Source of the DNA: Thioclava electrotropha
GTDB taxonomy: Bacteria; Pseudomonadota; Alphaproteobacteria; Rhodobacterales; Rhodobacteraceae
Direction: 5' to 3'
Assembly (NCBI RefSeq): GCF_002085925.2
Contig: NZ_CP053562.1
Span: 848,001 to 912,000, forward strand
DNA length: 64,000 bases
The translations under genes and the position numbers were made by a program. Below, piece by piece: positions 9,025 through 17,152 of this stretch. Numbering within the stretch: position 1 is the first letter of the stretch; each line of letters starts with the position of its first letter. The notes below the pieces were generated by a model, which saw only the letters and a program-made list of their open reading frames with translations, was not told where the DNA came from and made no database searches.

Positions 9025-9051
9025 AACGTCGCTTTCGGGAGGTGCGTGGGC

Positions 9052-9945
9052 TCAGTCGAGCCCGTTCGCGCGTGCTACGAAATCCGCGAGATGCGGCACG
9101 TAATCTTCAGAGCCGTCGCCACCGGTCGCCATCGCCATCGCGAAGGCGTTTTTGGCCGTGCTGGCGAGCGGGGTCGCGACGGTGGCGGCATTGGCCATCG
9201 TCTCGACATAGCGCAGATCCTTGTAGGCATTGGCGAGGGTGAACTTGTGCGCCTCGCGGTTGCCCTCGAGCGCGTAGCCCATGAAGGTCTGGTAGAAGCC
9301 GCAATCCATCCGGCCGCCCCGGATCACCTTGTCGAACTGCTCGATCGGAATGCCCACCTTGCGCGACAGCGCGAGGGCTTCGGAATAAAGCGCGGCATAG
9401 CCGAGAGAGATGAAGTTGTTGAGCAGCTTCATACGGTGGCCGTCGCCCAGACTGCCCACGCGCACGATCTTGCCCGCCCAGGTGTCGATGACCGGTTCGA
9501 TGCGCGCGAACAGCTCTTCATCGGCGCCGACCATGCAATCGAGCGTACCTTCCCAAGCCTCTTTCGGGGTGCGGCTGAGCGGCGCATCGGCATAGGCGAC
9601 GCCGATCGCCTCCATGTCCTGTGCGAGCTTCATCGTCATGGTCGGCTCGCCGGTCGAGCAATCAATGATCACGCTGCCTTCTTTCAGGCCCGGGGTCAGC
9701 TTCGCGACCGCCTCGGCGGCTTCCGGCGCGCCGGTGAGGCACAGGAAGATGATCGACGAACGGGCGGCGAGGTCTTCGTAGGACGATGCCTCGGTCGCCC
9801 CGCGCGAGACCAGGTCCTCGATCGGCTTGCGGTTGCGGTGGGCGATCACGGTCAGCGGATAGCCTTTCTCGACGATGTTCTTGGCCATGCCGTGGCCCAT
9901 CAGGCCGGTGCCGATGAAGCCGATGGTTTCCTGGGTCTTAGTCAT
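9052..9945 (-). CDS. NAD(P)-dependent 3-hydroxyisobutyrate dehydrogenase-family oxidoreductase
   Basis: The 297-residue protein has the family's N-terminal GFIGTGLMGHGMAKN Rossmann motif, the substrate-binding DAPLSRTPKEA segment and the catalytic Lys in the MKLLNNFISLG helix. Members include tartronate-semialdehyde reductase, L-threonate dehydrogenase and 2-(hydroxymethyl)glutarate dehydrogenase. It is the last gene of a minus-strand operon after otnK and otnC, so it probably oxidises a C4 acid sugar to the 2-keto acid or handles a downstream product. The window has two more family members (12092 and 34054), so roles cannot be assigned by similarity alone. Confidence 0.85.
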   Translation of the reverse strand: MTKTQETIGFIGTGLMGHGMAKNIVEKGYPLTVIAHRNRKPIEDLVSRGATEASSYEDLAARSSIIFLCLTGAPEAAEAVAKLTPGLKEGSVIIDCSTGEPTMTMKLAQDMEAIGVAYADAPLSRTPKEAWEGTLDCMVGADEELFARIEPVIDTWAGKIVRVGSLGDGHRMKLLNNFISLGYAALYSEALALSRKVGIPIEQFDKVIRGGRMDCGFYQTFMGYALEGNREAHKFTLANAYKDLRYVETMANAATVATPLASTAKNAFAMAMATGGDGSEDYVPHLADFVARANGLD

Positions 9946-9984
9946 TGGGTACTCCGCTTGGGTCGGTAGGTCGTGAAAATCGGG

Positions 9985-10623
9985 TCAGAGATTGAAGCGC
10001 TTGCGCAGGTCCGCGACCTGCGACTGGGTGAGCGGGCGGATCGCGTGGCCTTGCAGCGCGAGGAACAGCTTGGAGGTCTCCTCCAGCTCTTCTGCGGCAT
10101 ATTGCGCGTTCGACAGGCTGGTGCCCGCAACGACGGGGCCGTGATTGGCCAGCAGCACCGAGTGATGCGCGCTGGCGAGCGAGCGCACGGCCTCGGCCAG
10201 TTCGGGATCGCCCGGCGCGTAGTAGGGGACCAGCGGCAGCTTGCCCACGCGCATCACGTGATAGGCGGTCAGCGGCGGCAGCACGTCCTCGGGGTCGATG
10301 TCGCGCAGGATCGAGACGGCCGTCGAATGGGTCGAGTGCAGGTGGATCACCGCGCCCGCCTCCTGACGCTCGTCATACATCGCGAAATGCAGGAAAGATT
10401 CCTTGGTCGGCTTGTCGCCCGAGACGAAGTTGCCGTCCCGGTCGAAGAGCGAGATTCGAGCCGGGTCGAGCGTGCCGAGCGAGGCATTGGTGGGTGTCAT
10501 CAGCCAGCCGCCATCGGGCAGCCGCGCCGAGATATTGCCCGAAGACCCTGCGGTCAGGCCGCGGTCGAAGAGCGAGCGCCCGATGGTGCAGATCTGGTCG
10601 CGCAGACGCGTTTCGTCAGACAT
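9985..10623 (-). CDS. otnC: 3-oxo-tetronate 4-phosphate decarboxylase (class II aldolase family)
   Basis: The 212-residue protein has the class II aldolase/adducin fold with GLTAGSSGNIS near the N-terminus, the HLHSTHS metal-binding motif and a third ligand region LLANHGPVV. OtnC converts 3-oxo-tetronate 4-phosphate to dihydroxyacetone phosphate and CO2 in erythronate/threonate catabolism. Its start overlaps the end of the upstream kinase gene by 8 bp, and the OtnK-OtnC pairing is diagnostic of this pathway. Confidence 0.88.
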   Translation of the reverse strand: MSDETRLRDQICTIGRSLFDRGLTAGSSGNISARLPDGGWLMTPTNASLGTLDPARISLFDRDGNFVSGDKPTKESFLHFAMYDERQEAGAVIHLHSTHSTAVSILRDIDPEDVLPPLTAYHVMRVGKLPLVPYYAPGDPELAEAVRSLASAHHSVLLANHGPVVAGTSLSNAQYAAEELEETSKLFLALQGHAIRPLTQSQVADLRKRFNL

Positions 10624-11893
10624 GTTCGGCCTCCGGCTCCAGCAGGTCCCACGCCTTGAGGAAGAAATCCTCGGCGCCGAAATTGCCCGACTTTAGCGCG
10701 AGCGCGAGGCGCGGGCCGGACAGGCTCATCGTCCACGGAACGCCGGGGTCGATCTCGGGGCCGATGTCGAGCAGGCGCACGCCGAGCGCCGTCGTCACCG
10801 CGCCCGACGTCTCGCCGCCCGCGATGAGCATTCGGGTGAAGCCGGCGTCGCGCAGGCGTTCGGCGACCGCGGCCAGCGTGTCTTCGACCAGCGCGCCGGA
10901 GGCGTCACGGCCCAGACGGGACTGGATTTTGCTGAGCTGCGCGGGATCGGCGCTGGAATAGATCAGGGGCGTGCTGTCGGCGGGCTGCGCGATGGCCCAG
11001 TCGGCGATCTCATCCGCGCTCTGTCGGCCTTCGGTCAGCGCCTCCACGTCGAGCGCGCGGCTCGGCAGGCCTGCCGCTTGCGCCGCCGCGATCTGGCCAC
11101 GGGTCGCGACCGAGCAGGAGCCCGCGAGGATCGCGCAGCGGCCCTCCGGCGCTGGCATCCGATCCGGGGCGCTATGCGCGTCGCTCTGGTCGCGAAGCGC
11201 TGCGGCCAGACCCAGACCGATACCCGAGCCGCCCGTGATCAGCGGCATCTCCGCGCAGGCCGCGCCGAGCGTCATCAGATCCGATTCGTCGATCGTGTCG
11301 GTGACGACGATGCGGGTGCCAGCGGCACGTGCGGCCTCGAGCGCTTTGCGCAGCGCGGCCTCTCCCTGCCGGATCGTCGTGACGTCGATGGAGCCCACTT
11401 TCAGCGCCGTCTGCCGCCCCAGAACCCGCACCAGATCGGGGTCGCGCATCGGGGTGAGCGGGTGGTCTTTCAGCGGGCTTTCCGACAGCAGACGATCGCC
11501 CACGAAAAGGTGCCCCTTGTAGACCGTGCGCCCGGTCGCCGGGAAGGCGGGGCAGGCGATGGTCAGGGTCGCGCCGGTGAACTCCATCAGGGCCTCGGTG
11601 ACGGGCCCGATATTGCCTTCGTCGGTGGAGTCGAAGGTCGAGCAATACTTGAACATCAGGCGCTGCGCCCCAGCTGCGCGCAGGGCCTTCGCGGCCTGCA
11701 GCGACATCTCGACCGCGTCGGCTGCCGGAATGGTGCGCGACTTCAGCGCGACCACCACCGCATCGGCGCCCGAAAGGTCCATTTGCGGCCCCGGCAGGCC
11801 GATGACCTGCCGCGTCTTCAACCCGCTGCGTGACAGCATCAGGCACAGGTCAGTGGCGCCGGTAATATCGTCGGCGACCGCTCCGATCAGCAT
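10616..11893 (-). CDS. otnK: 3-oxo-tetronate kinase (four-carbon acid sugar kinase, DUF1537 family)
   Basis: The 425-residue protein starts at ATG 11893, preceded by GGGAGGA. An ORF start 63 bp upstream lacks a ribosome-binding site. The N-terminal sugar-acid-binding domain begins GAVADDITGATDLC; the C-terminal nucleotide-binding domain holds LIAGGETSGAV and the Gly-rich segment before GPEIDPGVPW, typical of this family. It phosphorylates 3-oxo-tetronate for OtnC. It is the first gene of the minus-strand otnK-otnC-dehydrogenase operon, and its promoter region is shared with a divergent dehydrogenase gene and contains a LacI-type operator. Confidence 0.9.
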   Translation of the reverse strand: MLIGAVADDITGATDLCLMLSRSGLKTRQVIGLPGPQMDLSGADAVVVALKSRTIPAADAVEMSLQAAKALRAAGAQRLMFKYCSTFDSTDEGNIGPVTEALMEFTGATLTIACPAFPATGRTVYKGHLFVGDRLLSESPLKDHPLTPMRDPDLVRVLGRQTALKVGSIDVTTIRQGEAALRKALEAARAAGTRIVVTDTIDESDLMTLGAACAEMPLITGGSGIGLGLAAALRDQSDAHSAPDRMPAPEGRCAILAGSCSVATRGQIAAAQAAGLPSRALDVEALTEGRQSADEIADWAIAQPADSTPLIYSSADPAQLSKIQSRLGRDASGALVEDTLAAVAERLRDAGFTRMLIAGGETSGAVTTALGVRLLDIGPEIDPGVPWTMSLSGPRLALALKSGNFGAEDFFLKAWDLLEPEAEHV

Positions 11894-11996
11894 GGAAATT
11901 CCTCCCTCGGTCCACAGATCGCCGATCGCCCCGACGGCTCGGGGCGGCGATTTCACATAGCCCTTGCCAAGCCGTTGCGGCTCGGGCTAACGATGT

Positions 11997-12014
11997 AATG
12001 ACAACGCTATCATT
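11997..12014. promoter_or_regulatory. LacI-type operator between divergent tetronate catabolic genes
   Basis: The 18-bp imperfect palindrome AATGACAACGCTATCATT (14 of 18 positions symmetric, CG at the centre) lies between otnK (minus) and the dehydrogenase at 12092 (plus). It matches the perfect operators at 15638 and 15839 in its TGACA/CGCT core, suggesting one regulator controls both directions here and the transporter operon. Confidence 0.75.
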
Positions 12015-12091
12015 CCAGCAATGCAAGCGCAAGATGGACGCTGGGAGGGGGCGGAGTGAGACTAGAAATCGGCGATTGAGAGGTATTCCGC

Positions 12092-13018
12092 ATGAAGTCA
12101 CCCCAAGAGACGAAGGTCTGTGTCATCGGTCTGGGATCGATGGGCTTCGGCATGGCCGAGAGCTTGCTGCGAGACGGGTTCGCGGTGACGGGCGTCGATG
12201 TGAATGCCGATGCGATGGAGCGCTTCGCGGCGCTTGGCGGCGCGGTTGCGGCTGACCCTGCGACGGGTGCGCAAGATGCGGATCTGGTGATTGCCGTGGT
12301 CGTCAATGCCGACCAGACAGAGCAGGTGCTTTTCGGACCGGGCGGCGCCGTCGCGACCATGTCCAAAGGCGGCGTCGTGATGTCCTGCGCCACGATGGCG
12401 CCCGATCTGGCGAGCGTCTTCGCCAAGCGCTGCGCCGAGGTCGGCGTGGAGTATCTCGACACGCCGATCAGCGGCGGCGCCGTACGCGCGGCCAGCGGTG
12501 AATTGACGATCATGGGCTCGGGCCCGTCTGCGACCTTTGCGCGCATCCGTCCGGCGCTCGATAGCGTCGCGGCCAAGGTCTACGAGTTGGGCGAGGAGGC
12601 GGGCACGGGCGCGGCCTTCAAGGTGGTCAATCAGCTTCTGGCCGGGGTGCATATCGCGGCGGCCTGCGAGGCGATCACATTCGCCAAGGCGATGGATCTG
12701 GATCTGGAGAAGGTCTACGAGGTGATCACCGCCTCGGCGGGCAATTCCTGGATGTTCGAGAACCGGGTGCCGCATGTGCTCGAGGGCGATTACAGCCCGC
12801 GCAGTGCGGTGGATATCTTCACCAAGGACCTCGGGATCGTGGCGGATATTGGGCGGGACATGAAATTCCCGACGCCGATTGCAAGCACGGCCATGCAGAT
12901 GTTCGTCATGACGGCGGCGGCCGGAATGGGGCGCGATGACGATGCCTCGGTGGCGCGGATGCTGGCAGATATCGCAGGTCTCGAATTGCCCACCGCAAAC
13001 CCCGCGAGCGAGGGCTGA
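12092..13018 (+). CDS. 3-hydroxyisobutyrate dehydrogenase-family enzyme, candidate L-threonate 2-dehydrogenase
   Basis: The 308-residue protein shows GLGSMGFGMAESLL near the N-terminus, the substrate-binding DTPISGGAVRA and the catalytic Lys in FKVVNQLLAGVH. Among the three family members in the window it is the best LtnD candidate, because the otnI isomerase starts 3 bp downstream and otnK/otnC are divergently encoded from the same operator region. LtnD oxidises L-threonate to 2-oxo-tetronate, the substrate of OtnI. The assignment is inferred from context. Confidence 0.82.
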   Translation: MKSPQETKVCVIGLGSMGFGMAESLLRDGFAVTGVDVNADAMERFAALGGAVAADPATGAQDADLVIAVVVNADQTEQVLFGPGGAVATMSKGGVVMSCATMAPDLASVFAKRCAEVGVEYLDTPISGGAVRAASGELTIMGSGPSATFARIRPALDSVAAKVYELGEEAGTGAAFKVVNQLLAGVHIAAACEAITFAKAMDLDLEKVYEVITASAGNSWMFENRVPHVLEGDYSPRSAVDIFTKDLGIVADIGRDMKFPTPIASTAMQMFVMTAAAGMGRDDDASVARMLADIAGLELPTANPASEG

Positions 13019-13021
13019 GCG

Positions 13022-13792
13022 ATGCCGAAATTTGCCGCCAACCTGACGATGATGTTCACCGAGCACGATTTTCTCGACCGCTTCGCTGCGGCGAAAAAGG
13101 CAGGCTTCGATGCGGTCGAATATCTCTTTCCCTACGACCACCCGCCCGAGGCGATTGCGGAGCGGCTGCATGAGCACGGGCTGACGCAGGCGCTCTTCAA
13201 TCTGCCGCCCGGCAACTGGGAGGCAGGCGATCGCGGGCTGGCGGCTCTGCCAGAGCGCGGAGAGGAATTCCGGGCCTCGATCGATACCGCGCTGCGCTAT
13301 GCCGAGGCGACCGGGGTAGGGCGGGTCCATGTGATGAGCGGGCTTGCGTCACGCCAAGATACGGCAGCGCGGCAGGCCTATCGCGACTCGCTGCGGCGGG
13401 TCTGCGATGCCGCCGGGGCGCAGGGGCGCGACGTGGTGATCGAGCCGATCAACACGCGCGACATGCCGGGGTATTTTCTGGATGATTTCAGCTTCGCCGC
13501 CGATCTGATCGCGGAGCTGGGGCTGCCCAATCTCAAGCTGCAATTCGACATCTATCACCGCCAGATCCTGCACGGTGACGTGCTGATGGGGCTGCGGGAG
13601 ATGGCGCCGATCATCGGGCATGTGCAGATCGCTGCGGTACCGGATCGGCATGAGCCCGGAACCGGTGAGCTCGACGATACGCGCATCCTGCATGAGCTGG
13701 ACGCGCTGGGCTATGAGGGGTTCGTGGGCTGCGAATATCGCCCGGCGGGCCGGACCGAGGACGGCCTCGGGTGGATGCGCGCCTTCGCCTGA
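13022..13792 (+). CDS. otnI: 2-oxo-tetronate isomerase (hydroxypyruvate isomerase family)
   Basis: The 256-residue TIM-barrel protein of the xylose-isomerase-like superfamily begins MPKFAANLTMMFTE and has EPINTRDMPGYFL, QFDIYHRQILHGD and the C-terminal GCEYRPAGRTEDGL, all characteristic of Hyi/OtnI. The conserved Glu, Asp, His and Glu are the expected metal and catalytic ligands. OtnI interconverts 2-oxo- and 3-oxo-tetronate, linking the dehydrogenase at 12092 with the OtnK kinase. Its stop codon lies inside the loop of a terminator hairpin. Confidence 0.87.
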   Translation: MPKFAANLTMMFTEHDFLDRFAAAKKAGFDAVEYLFPYDHPPEAIAERLHEHGLTQALFNLPPGNWEAGDRGLAALPERGEEFRASIDTALRYAEATGVGRVHVMSGLASRQDTAARQAYRDSLRRVCDAAGAQGRDVVIEPINTRDMPGYFLDDFSFAADLIAELGLPNLKLQFDIYHRQILHGDVLMGLREMAPIIGHVQIAAVPDRHEPGTGELDDTRILHELDALGYEGFVGCEYRPAGRTEDGLGWMRAFA

Positions 13793-13805
13793 GACGAAGG
13801 CGCGC
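13777..13805. terminator. Bidirectional terminator overlapping the otnI stop codon
   Basis: A perfect 11-bp stem (GCGCGCCTTCG at 13777-13787 with CGAAGGCGCGC at 13795-13805) encloses a 7-base loop that contains the otnI TGA stop (13790-13792). The convergent aldo/keto reductase gene ends 6 bp further on at 13812. No T-run follows on the plus strand. Confidence 0.7.
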
Positions 13806-13811
13806 CCCTCA

Positions 13812-14867
13812 TCAGCTTTCGATGTAATCGCGATGCAGCGCCCAGTCGCCCGAGCTGAACCGGTCCGAGGCGAATTGCTGCTGGTGCCAGTAGGGATAGA
13901 TCACGGGCAGTTTGCTGACCTCGTGCAGGCGCTTCAGCTCGTCCTCGCTCAGCTCCAGATCCACGGCGCGGAAATTGTCGCGGAACTGCTGTTCATTGCG
14001 TCCGCCGATGACGAGCGTGCTGACTGCAGGACGCGTCAGCAGCCATGCTAGCGCGACCTGCGCGGCAGAGACCCCATGCGCGTCGCCGATCTCGACCAGC
14101 GTGTCGACGATGTTCCACAGCTTCTCTTCGTCGCGGATCGGCGGCTCGGTCCAGCCTGCGAACTGACGCGAGCCTTCCGGGGTGTCCTTGCCGCGGCGAT
14201 GCTTGCCCGAGAGGAGACCGGCGGCGAGCGGGCTCCAGACCAGCACGCCAAGCCCCTGATCGACCGAGATCGGCAGCAATTCGTATTCCGCCTCGCGGGC
14301 CTCGAGCGTGTAGTGGATCTGCTGGGCCACGAAGCGCTCGCGCAGGCTCCGGTCGCTGACGCCGAGCGCCTTCATGATGTGCCAGCCCGAGAAATTCGAG
14401 CAGGCGATGTAGCGGACCTTGCCCTGTTGCACGAGCGTGTCGAGCGCCGAGACCATCTCCTCCATCGGGGTCACGCCGTCCCATTCATGCATGTGGTAGA
14501 TGTCGATGTGGTCGGTGCGCAGCCGCTTGAGCGAGCGTTCGCATTCGCGGATCAGGTGATAGCGCGAGAAGCCCTCGTCGTTGGGGCCGTCGGCGATCCG
14601 CATCCGCGCCTTGGAGGAGATCAGCACGTCGTCGCGCCGACCGTCGAGCACTTCGCCAAGGATCTCTTCCGAGAGGCCGGTCGAGTACATGTTCGCGGTG
14701 TCGTAGAGGTTGATACCGGCGTCGATGCAGGTATCGACCAGCTTGCGCGCTTCGCTGACGCCTTGGGCGCCGACGGCCTTGAAGGCGCCTGCGCCGCCGA
14801 AGGTGAACGTGCCCATCGTGAGCACCGAGACCTTGAGTCCCGATCGTCCTAGGGGTCTGTATTTCAT
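13812..14867 (-). CDS. Aldo/keto reductase
   Basis: The 351-residue protein is an NAD(P)H-dependent aldo/keto reductase. It has DTANMYSTGLSEEILG, with the catalytic Asp and Tyr, ISSKARM with the Lys, IDIYHMHEWDG with the His, and the C-terminal cofactor segment TLVIGGRNEQQFRDN. The N-terminus KYRPLGRSGLKVSVLTMGT is typical of the YajO/IolS-like subgroup. It is in a minus-strand operon 40 bp after the Asp/Glu-racemase-like gene. It probably reduces an aldehyde or ketose intermediate of acid-sugar metabolism. Confidence 0.87.
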   Translation of the reverse strand: MKYRPLGRSGLKVSVLTMGTFTFGGAGAFKAVGAQGVSEARKLVDTCIDAGINLYDTANMYSTGLSEEILGEVLDGRRDDVLISSKARMRIADGPNDEGFSRYHLIRECERSLKRLRTDHIDIYHMHEWDGVTPMEEMVSALDTLVQQGKVRYIACSNFSGWHIMKALGVSDRSLRERFVAQQIHYTLEAREAEYELLPISVDQGLGVLVWSPLAAGLLSGKHRRGKDTPEGSRQFAGWTEPPIRDEEKLWNIVDTLVEIGDAHGVSAAQVALAWLLTRPAVSTLVIGGRNEQQFRDNFRAVDLELSEDELKRLHEVSKLPVIYPYWHQQQFASDRFSSGDWALHRDYIES

Positions 14868-14907
14868 GGATATCTCCTCCTCTTGAGTATCGTTTCCTCA
14901 GGCGCGA

Positions 14908-15591
14908 TCAGCGCGCCAGACGTTTTGCTGCGTGGGCGATGCCCAGCGTCGGGCTGGTCAGAACCGGCGGGTCATCCGCGCTCGGTTCGAGCCGCTCGAG
15001 CGCGCGCGCCATCGAGGCCTGTGCCAGAACCACCACGTCGTTTTCGCGGGAGAGCCGGGCGATGCCTTCGGCCACCCGCGCGTCGTGCCCCTCCCGGTCG
15101 CCCGATTGCAGCGTCTCGAAGGCGCCTTCGACGACCTCGCTCGTGATGGTGCTGTCCGCCCCGGCCTCGCGGCTGACGCGTTCGACCAGTTCGACGGTGG
15201 GTGTCAGGGTCGATTGCAGGGTTGCGAGCACGCCTATGCGGCGGCCTTTTGCGACGGCCTCCTGCGCCATTCCCTCGTCGATACGGATCAGCGGGACGGG
15301 GCAGAGCGGTGCGATACGTTCGACCGCGCCGCCGAGGCTGGAGCAGGTCACGAGCACGGCTTCGGCCCCCGCATCGACCGCCGACCAGATCATGCCCGTC
15401 AGGCGTCGCGCCGTCATCGGGCTGACCGATCCCTCGCGGATCGTCAGGCGCAGAAGGCTCTCGTCGAGCATGTTGAACACTTTCCAGTCGGGCAGGTGCT
15501 CCTGCGCCAGACCTTCGAGTTCCGGGATCAGTCCGGCGACGGTGTGGATCATCGCCAGAGGGCGGGGTGATTCGTAGCTTTCGTCGGTCAT
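14908..15591 (-). CDS. Asp/Glu racemase superfamily protein lacking the second catalytic Cys
   Basis: The 227-residue protein starts at ATG 15591 behind AGGAG. It has the superfamily's first Cys motif VLVTCSSLGG (Cys83). The place of the second Cys motif reads VVVLAQASMARALE, so that Cys is missing, as in some decarboxylase or isomerase members. Racemisation by the usual two-base mechanism is therefore doubtful. It is divergent from the RbsC-type permease, shares its operator region, and precedes the aldo/keto reductase. The function is unknown. Confidence 0.75.
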   Translation of the reverse strand: MTDESYESPRPLAMIHTVAGLIPELEGLAQEHLPDWKVFNMLDESLLRLTIREGSVSPMTARRLTGMIWSAVDAGAEAVLVTCSSLGGAVERIAPLCPVPLIRIDEGMAQEAVAKGRRIGVLATLQSTLTPTVELVERVSREAGADSTITSEVVEGAFETLQSGDREGHDARVAEGIARLSRENDVVVLAQASMARALERLEPSADDPPVLTSPTLGIAHAAKRLAR

Positions 15592-15637
15592 CGGCGGGCT
15601 CCTTTGCTGCGGTCTGGGTGCTTTCGCCCCGTTGGCG

Positions 15638-15653
15638 ATGACAGCGCTGTCAT
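15638..15653. promoter_or_regulatory. Perfect LacI-type operator upstream of the racemase-like gene
   Basis: The 16-bp perfect palindrome ATGACAGCGCTGTCAT is centred on CG, 47 bp upstream of the minus-strand start at 15591. Its inner 14 bases are identical to the second perfect site near 15845. Confidence 0.85.
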
Positions 15654-15809
15654 GTTTTGCGAGTATCACCACGGACCCGGCTCGATGACAAGCCGGAATG
15701 TCTCAAGACCCTTGTTTGAAACGCTTTGGCGGGGGTCGGAACTACGTTCCGCCGGGGAGGGCGCGTCGTTCCGACACCTGTCCTGAGACAAGTTTTTGTT
15801 ATTTGCTGA

Positions 15810-15876
15810 TTGACAAGTCGTCTTTGCAGTTCGCAATATGACAGCGCTGTCACCGGAGGAATGGCAGCGCTAGCAT
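15810..15876 (+). promoter_or_regulatory. Promoter of the RbsCBA-type operon with tandem operators
   Basis: A consensus -35 TTGACA lies at 15810-15815. A weak -10 (CAATAT, 15834-15839) follows at 18 bp and runs directly into the perfect operator TGACAGCGCTGTCA (15839-15852). An imperfect copy, ATGGCAGCGCTAGCAT (12 of 16 symmetric), lies at 15861-15876, centre-to-centre 23 bp away. A repressor bound there would cover the -10 and start site. Confidence 0.75.
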
Positions 15877-16022
15877 TTTCGGGCGTATCCCCGTCCGACC
15901 CGCCAGCCCCTCACCGACGAGATCGGTTCCGGGATGGGCGAGTGGAACGTCGGGGATGCGGAGAAGGGAGGGGCGTTTTGGCACTGTCGGAAAATTCGGT
16001 CACGCCATCGGAAAGGAAATCC

Positions 16023-16985
16023 ATGCGAGTCCTGCATCAATTGCTTCAACTGCGTCACATGCGTGAATTCAACGTTCTGATCGCGTTGATCCTGATGGGG
16101 CTGCTGATCAGCCTGTTCACACCGTATTTCCTGACCGTGTCGAACCTGATGGGCGTGTCGCGGGCATTCTCGCTGACGGCCATCATGAGCATCGGCATGG
16201 TGATGGTCATCATCACGGGCGGGATCGACCTTTCGGTTGGCTCCGCGATGGGGCTTGCCGGTCTGATCACGGCACTCTGTTTCGACGCGGGCTATTCGCA
16301 ATATGCGGCGGTGGCTGCGGGGCTCGGTGTCGGGCTTGCCTTCGGGCTGACCAACGGGTTGCTGATCACCGCGATCGGCTTGCCGCCCTTCATCGCGACG
16401 CTCGGCACGCTGAGTATCGGGCGCGGCCTTATGTACATGATCACCCACGGCGTGCCGCTGACCCCGGAGACGCCCGAGAGCTTCAGCTTTCTGGGGCAGG
16501 GCTATGTCGGCCCGGTGCCGGTGCCGGTGGTCATCCTGCTCGTGCTGACGCTCATCTTCACGGTTATCATGACCCGGACCCGCTTCGGTCGGCATGTCTA
16601 CGCCACGGGCGGCAACGAGAACGCGGCGCGTCTGAGCGGGGTGAAGGTCCAGCGCGTCAAGCTCGCGGTCTATGTTCTGTCCTCGACGATTTCCGCGCTG
16701 GCCGGCGTCATCGCCTTCTCGCGCTATCTTTCGGCAGAGCCGGCCTCGGGCTTCGGCTCGGAACTTGAAGTGATCGCTGCGGCCGCAATCGGCGGGGCGA
16801 GCCTCGCGGGCGGTATCGGCTCGGTGCTCGGCGCGGTCATCGGGGCGGCCCTGATCGGCGAGATCGCCAACGGCGTCGTGCTGCTCAACATCAACACCTA
16901 TGCCCAGCAGGCTATTACCGGCGGCGTGATCCTGATCGCGGTCAGCCTGGACGTGCTGCGCAATCGGATGGGCGGGCGCGGCTGA
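16023..16985 (+). CDS. Sugar ABC transporter permease (RbsC family)
   Basis: The 320-residue inner-membrane protein of the ribose/xylose/galactose (CUT2) permease family starts at ATG 16023 behind AAGGA. It has about 8-10 hydrophobic segments and the family hallmarks GGIDLSVGSAMGLAG, GLPPFIATLGTLSIGRG and ATGGNENAARLSGV. CUT2 importers have a single permease type acting as a dimer, in line with only one permease gene here. The transporter lies within an acid-sugar catabolic region and may carry an acid sugar or polyol. Confidence 0.92.
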   Translation: MRVLHQLLQLRHMREFNVLIALILMGLLISLFTPYFLTVSNLMGVSRAFSLTAIMSIGMVMVIITGGIDLSVGSAMGLAGLITALCFDAGYSQYAAVAAGLGVGLAFGLTNGLLITAIGLPPFIATLGTLSIGRGLMYMITHGVPLTPETPESFSFLGQGYVGPVPVPVVILLVLTLIFTVIMTRTRFGRHVYATGGNENAARLSGVKVQRVKLAVYVLSSTISALAGVIAFSRYLSAEPASGFGSELEVIAAAAIGGASLAGGIGSVLGAVIGAALIGEIANGVVLLNINTYAQQAITGGVILIAVSLDVLRNRMGGRG

Positions 16986-17152
16986 GCCGCGCCGTCCGGG
17001 AAGGAACAAGATCAAGAAGCCGGACCGCGTCTCGAAGAGGAGAGAGCGGCGCGAGATCCGGACGAAGAATGCCCCGGTGCGGGGCGTGAAACCGAAACTG
17101 CATCAACAACAGGGGCCCGCCGCGGTTGGTTGGGTCCGGAGGAGGAGACAAG

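Larger units (their letters stand above)
15592..16022. other. 431-bp divergent control region between racemase-like gene and RbsC-type permease
   Basis: This interval holds three CG-centred operators (15638-15653, 15839-15852 and 15861-15876) and the plus-strand promoter. The part after 15877 is a roughly 145-bp leader with no recognised riboswitch. An in-frame ATG at 15861 could extend the permease by 54 residues, but its putative Shine-Dalgarno touches the ATG, so the extension is unlikely. Confidence 0.6.

Noticed and set aside
15861..16022. 54-residue N-terminal extension of the RbsC-like permease from ATG 15861
   Set aside because: Its ribosome-binding site touches the ATG, the peptide is not membrane-protein-like, and it starts inside an operator.
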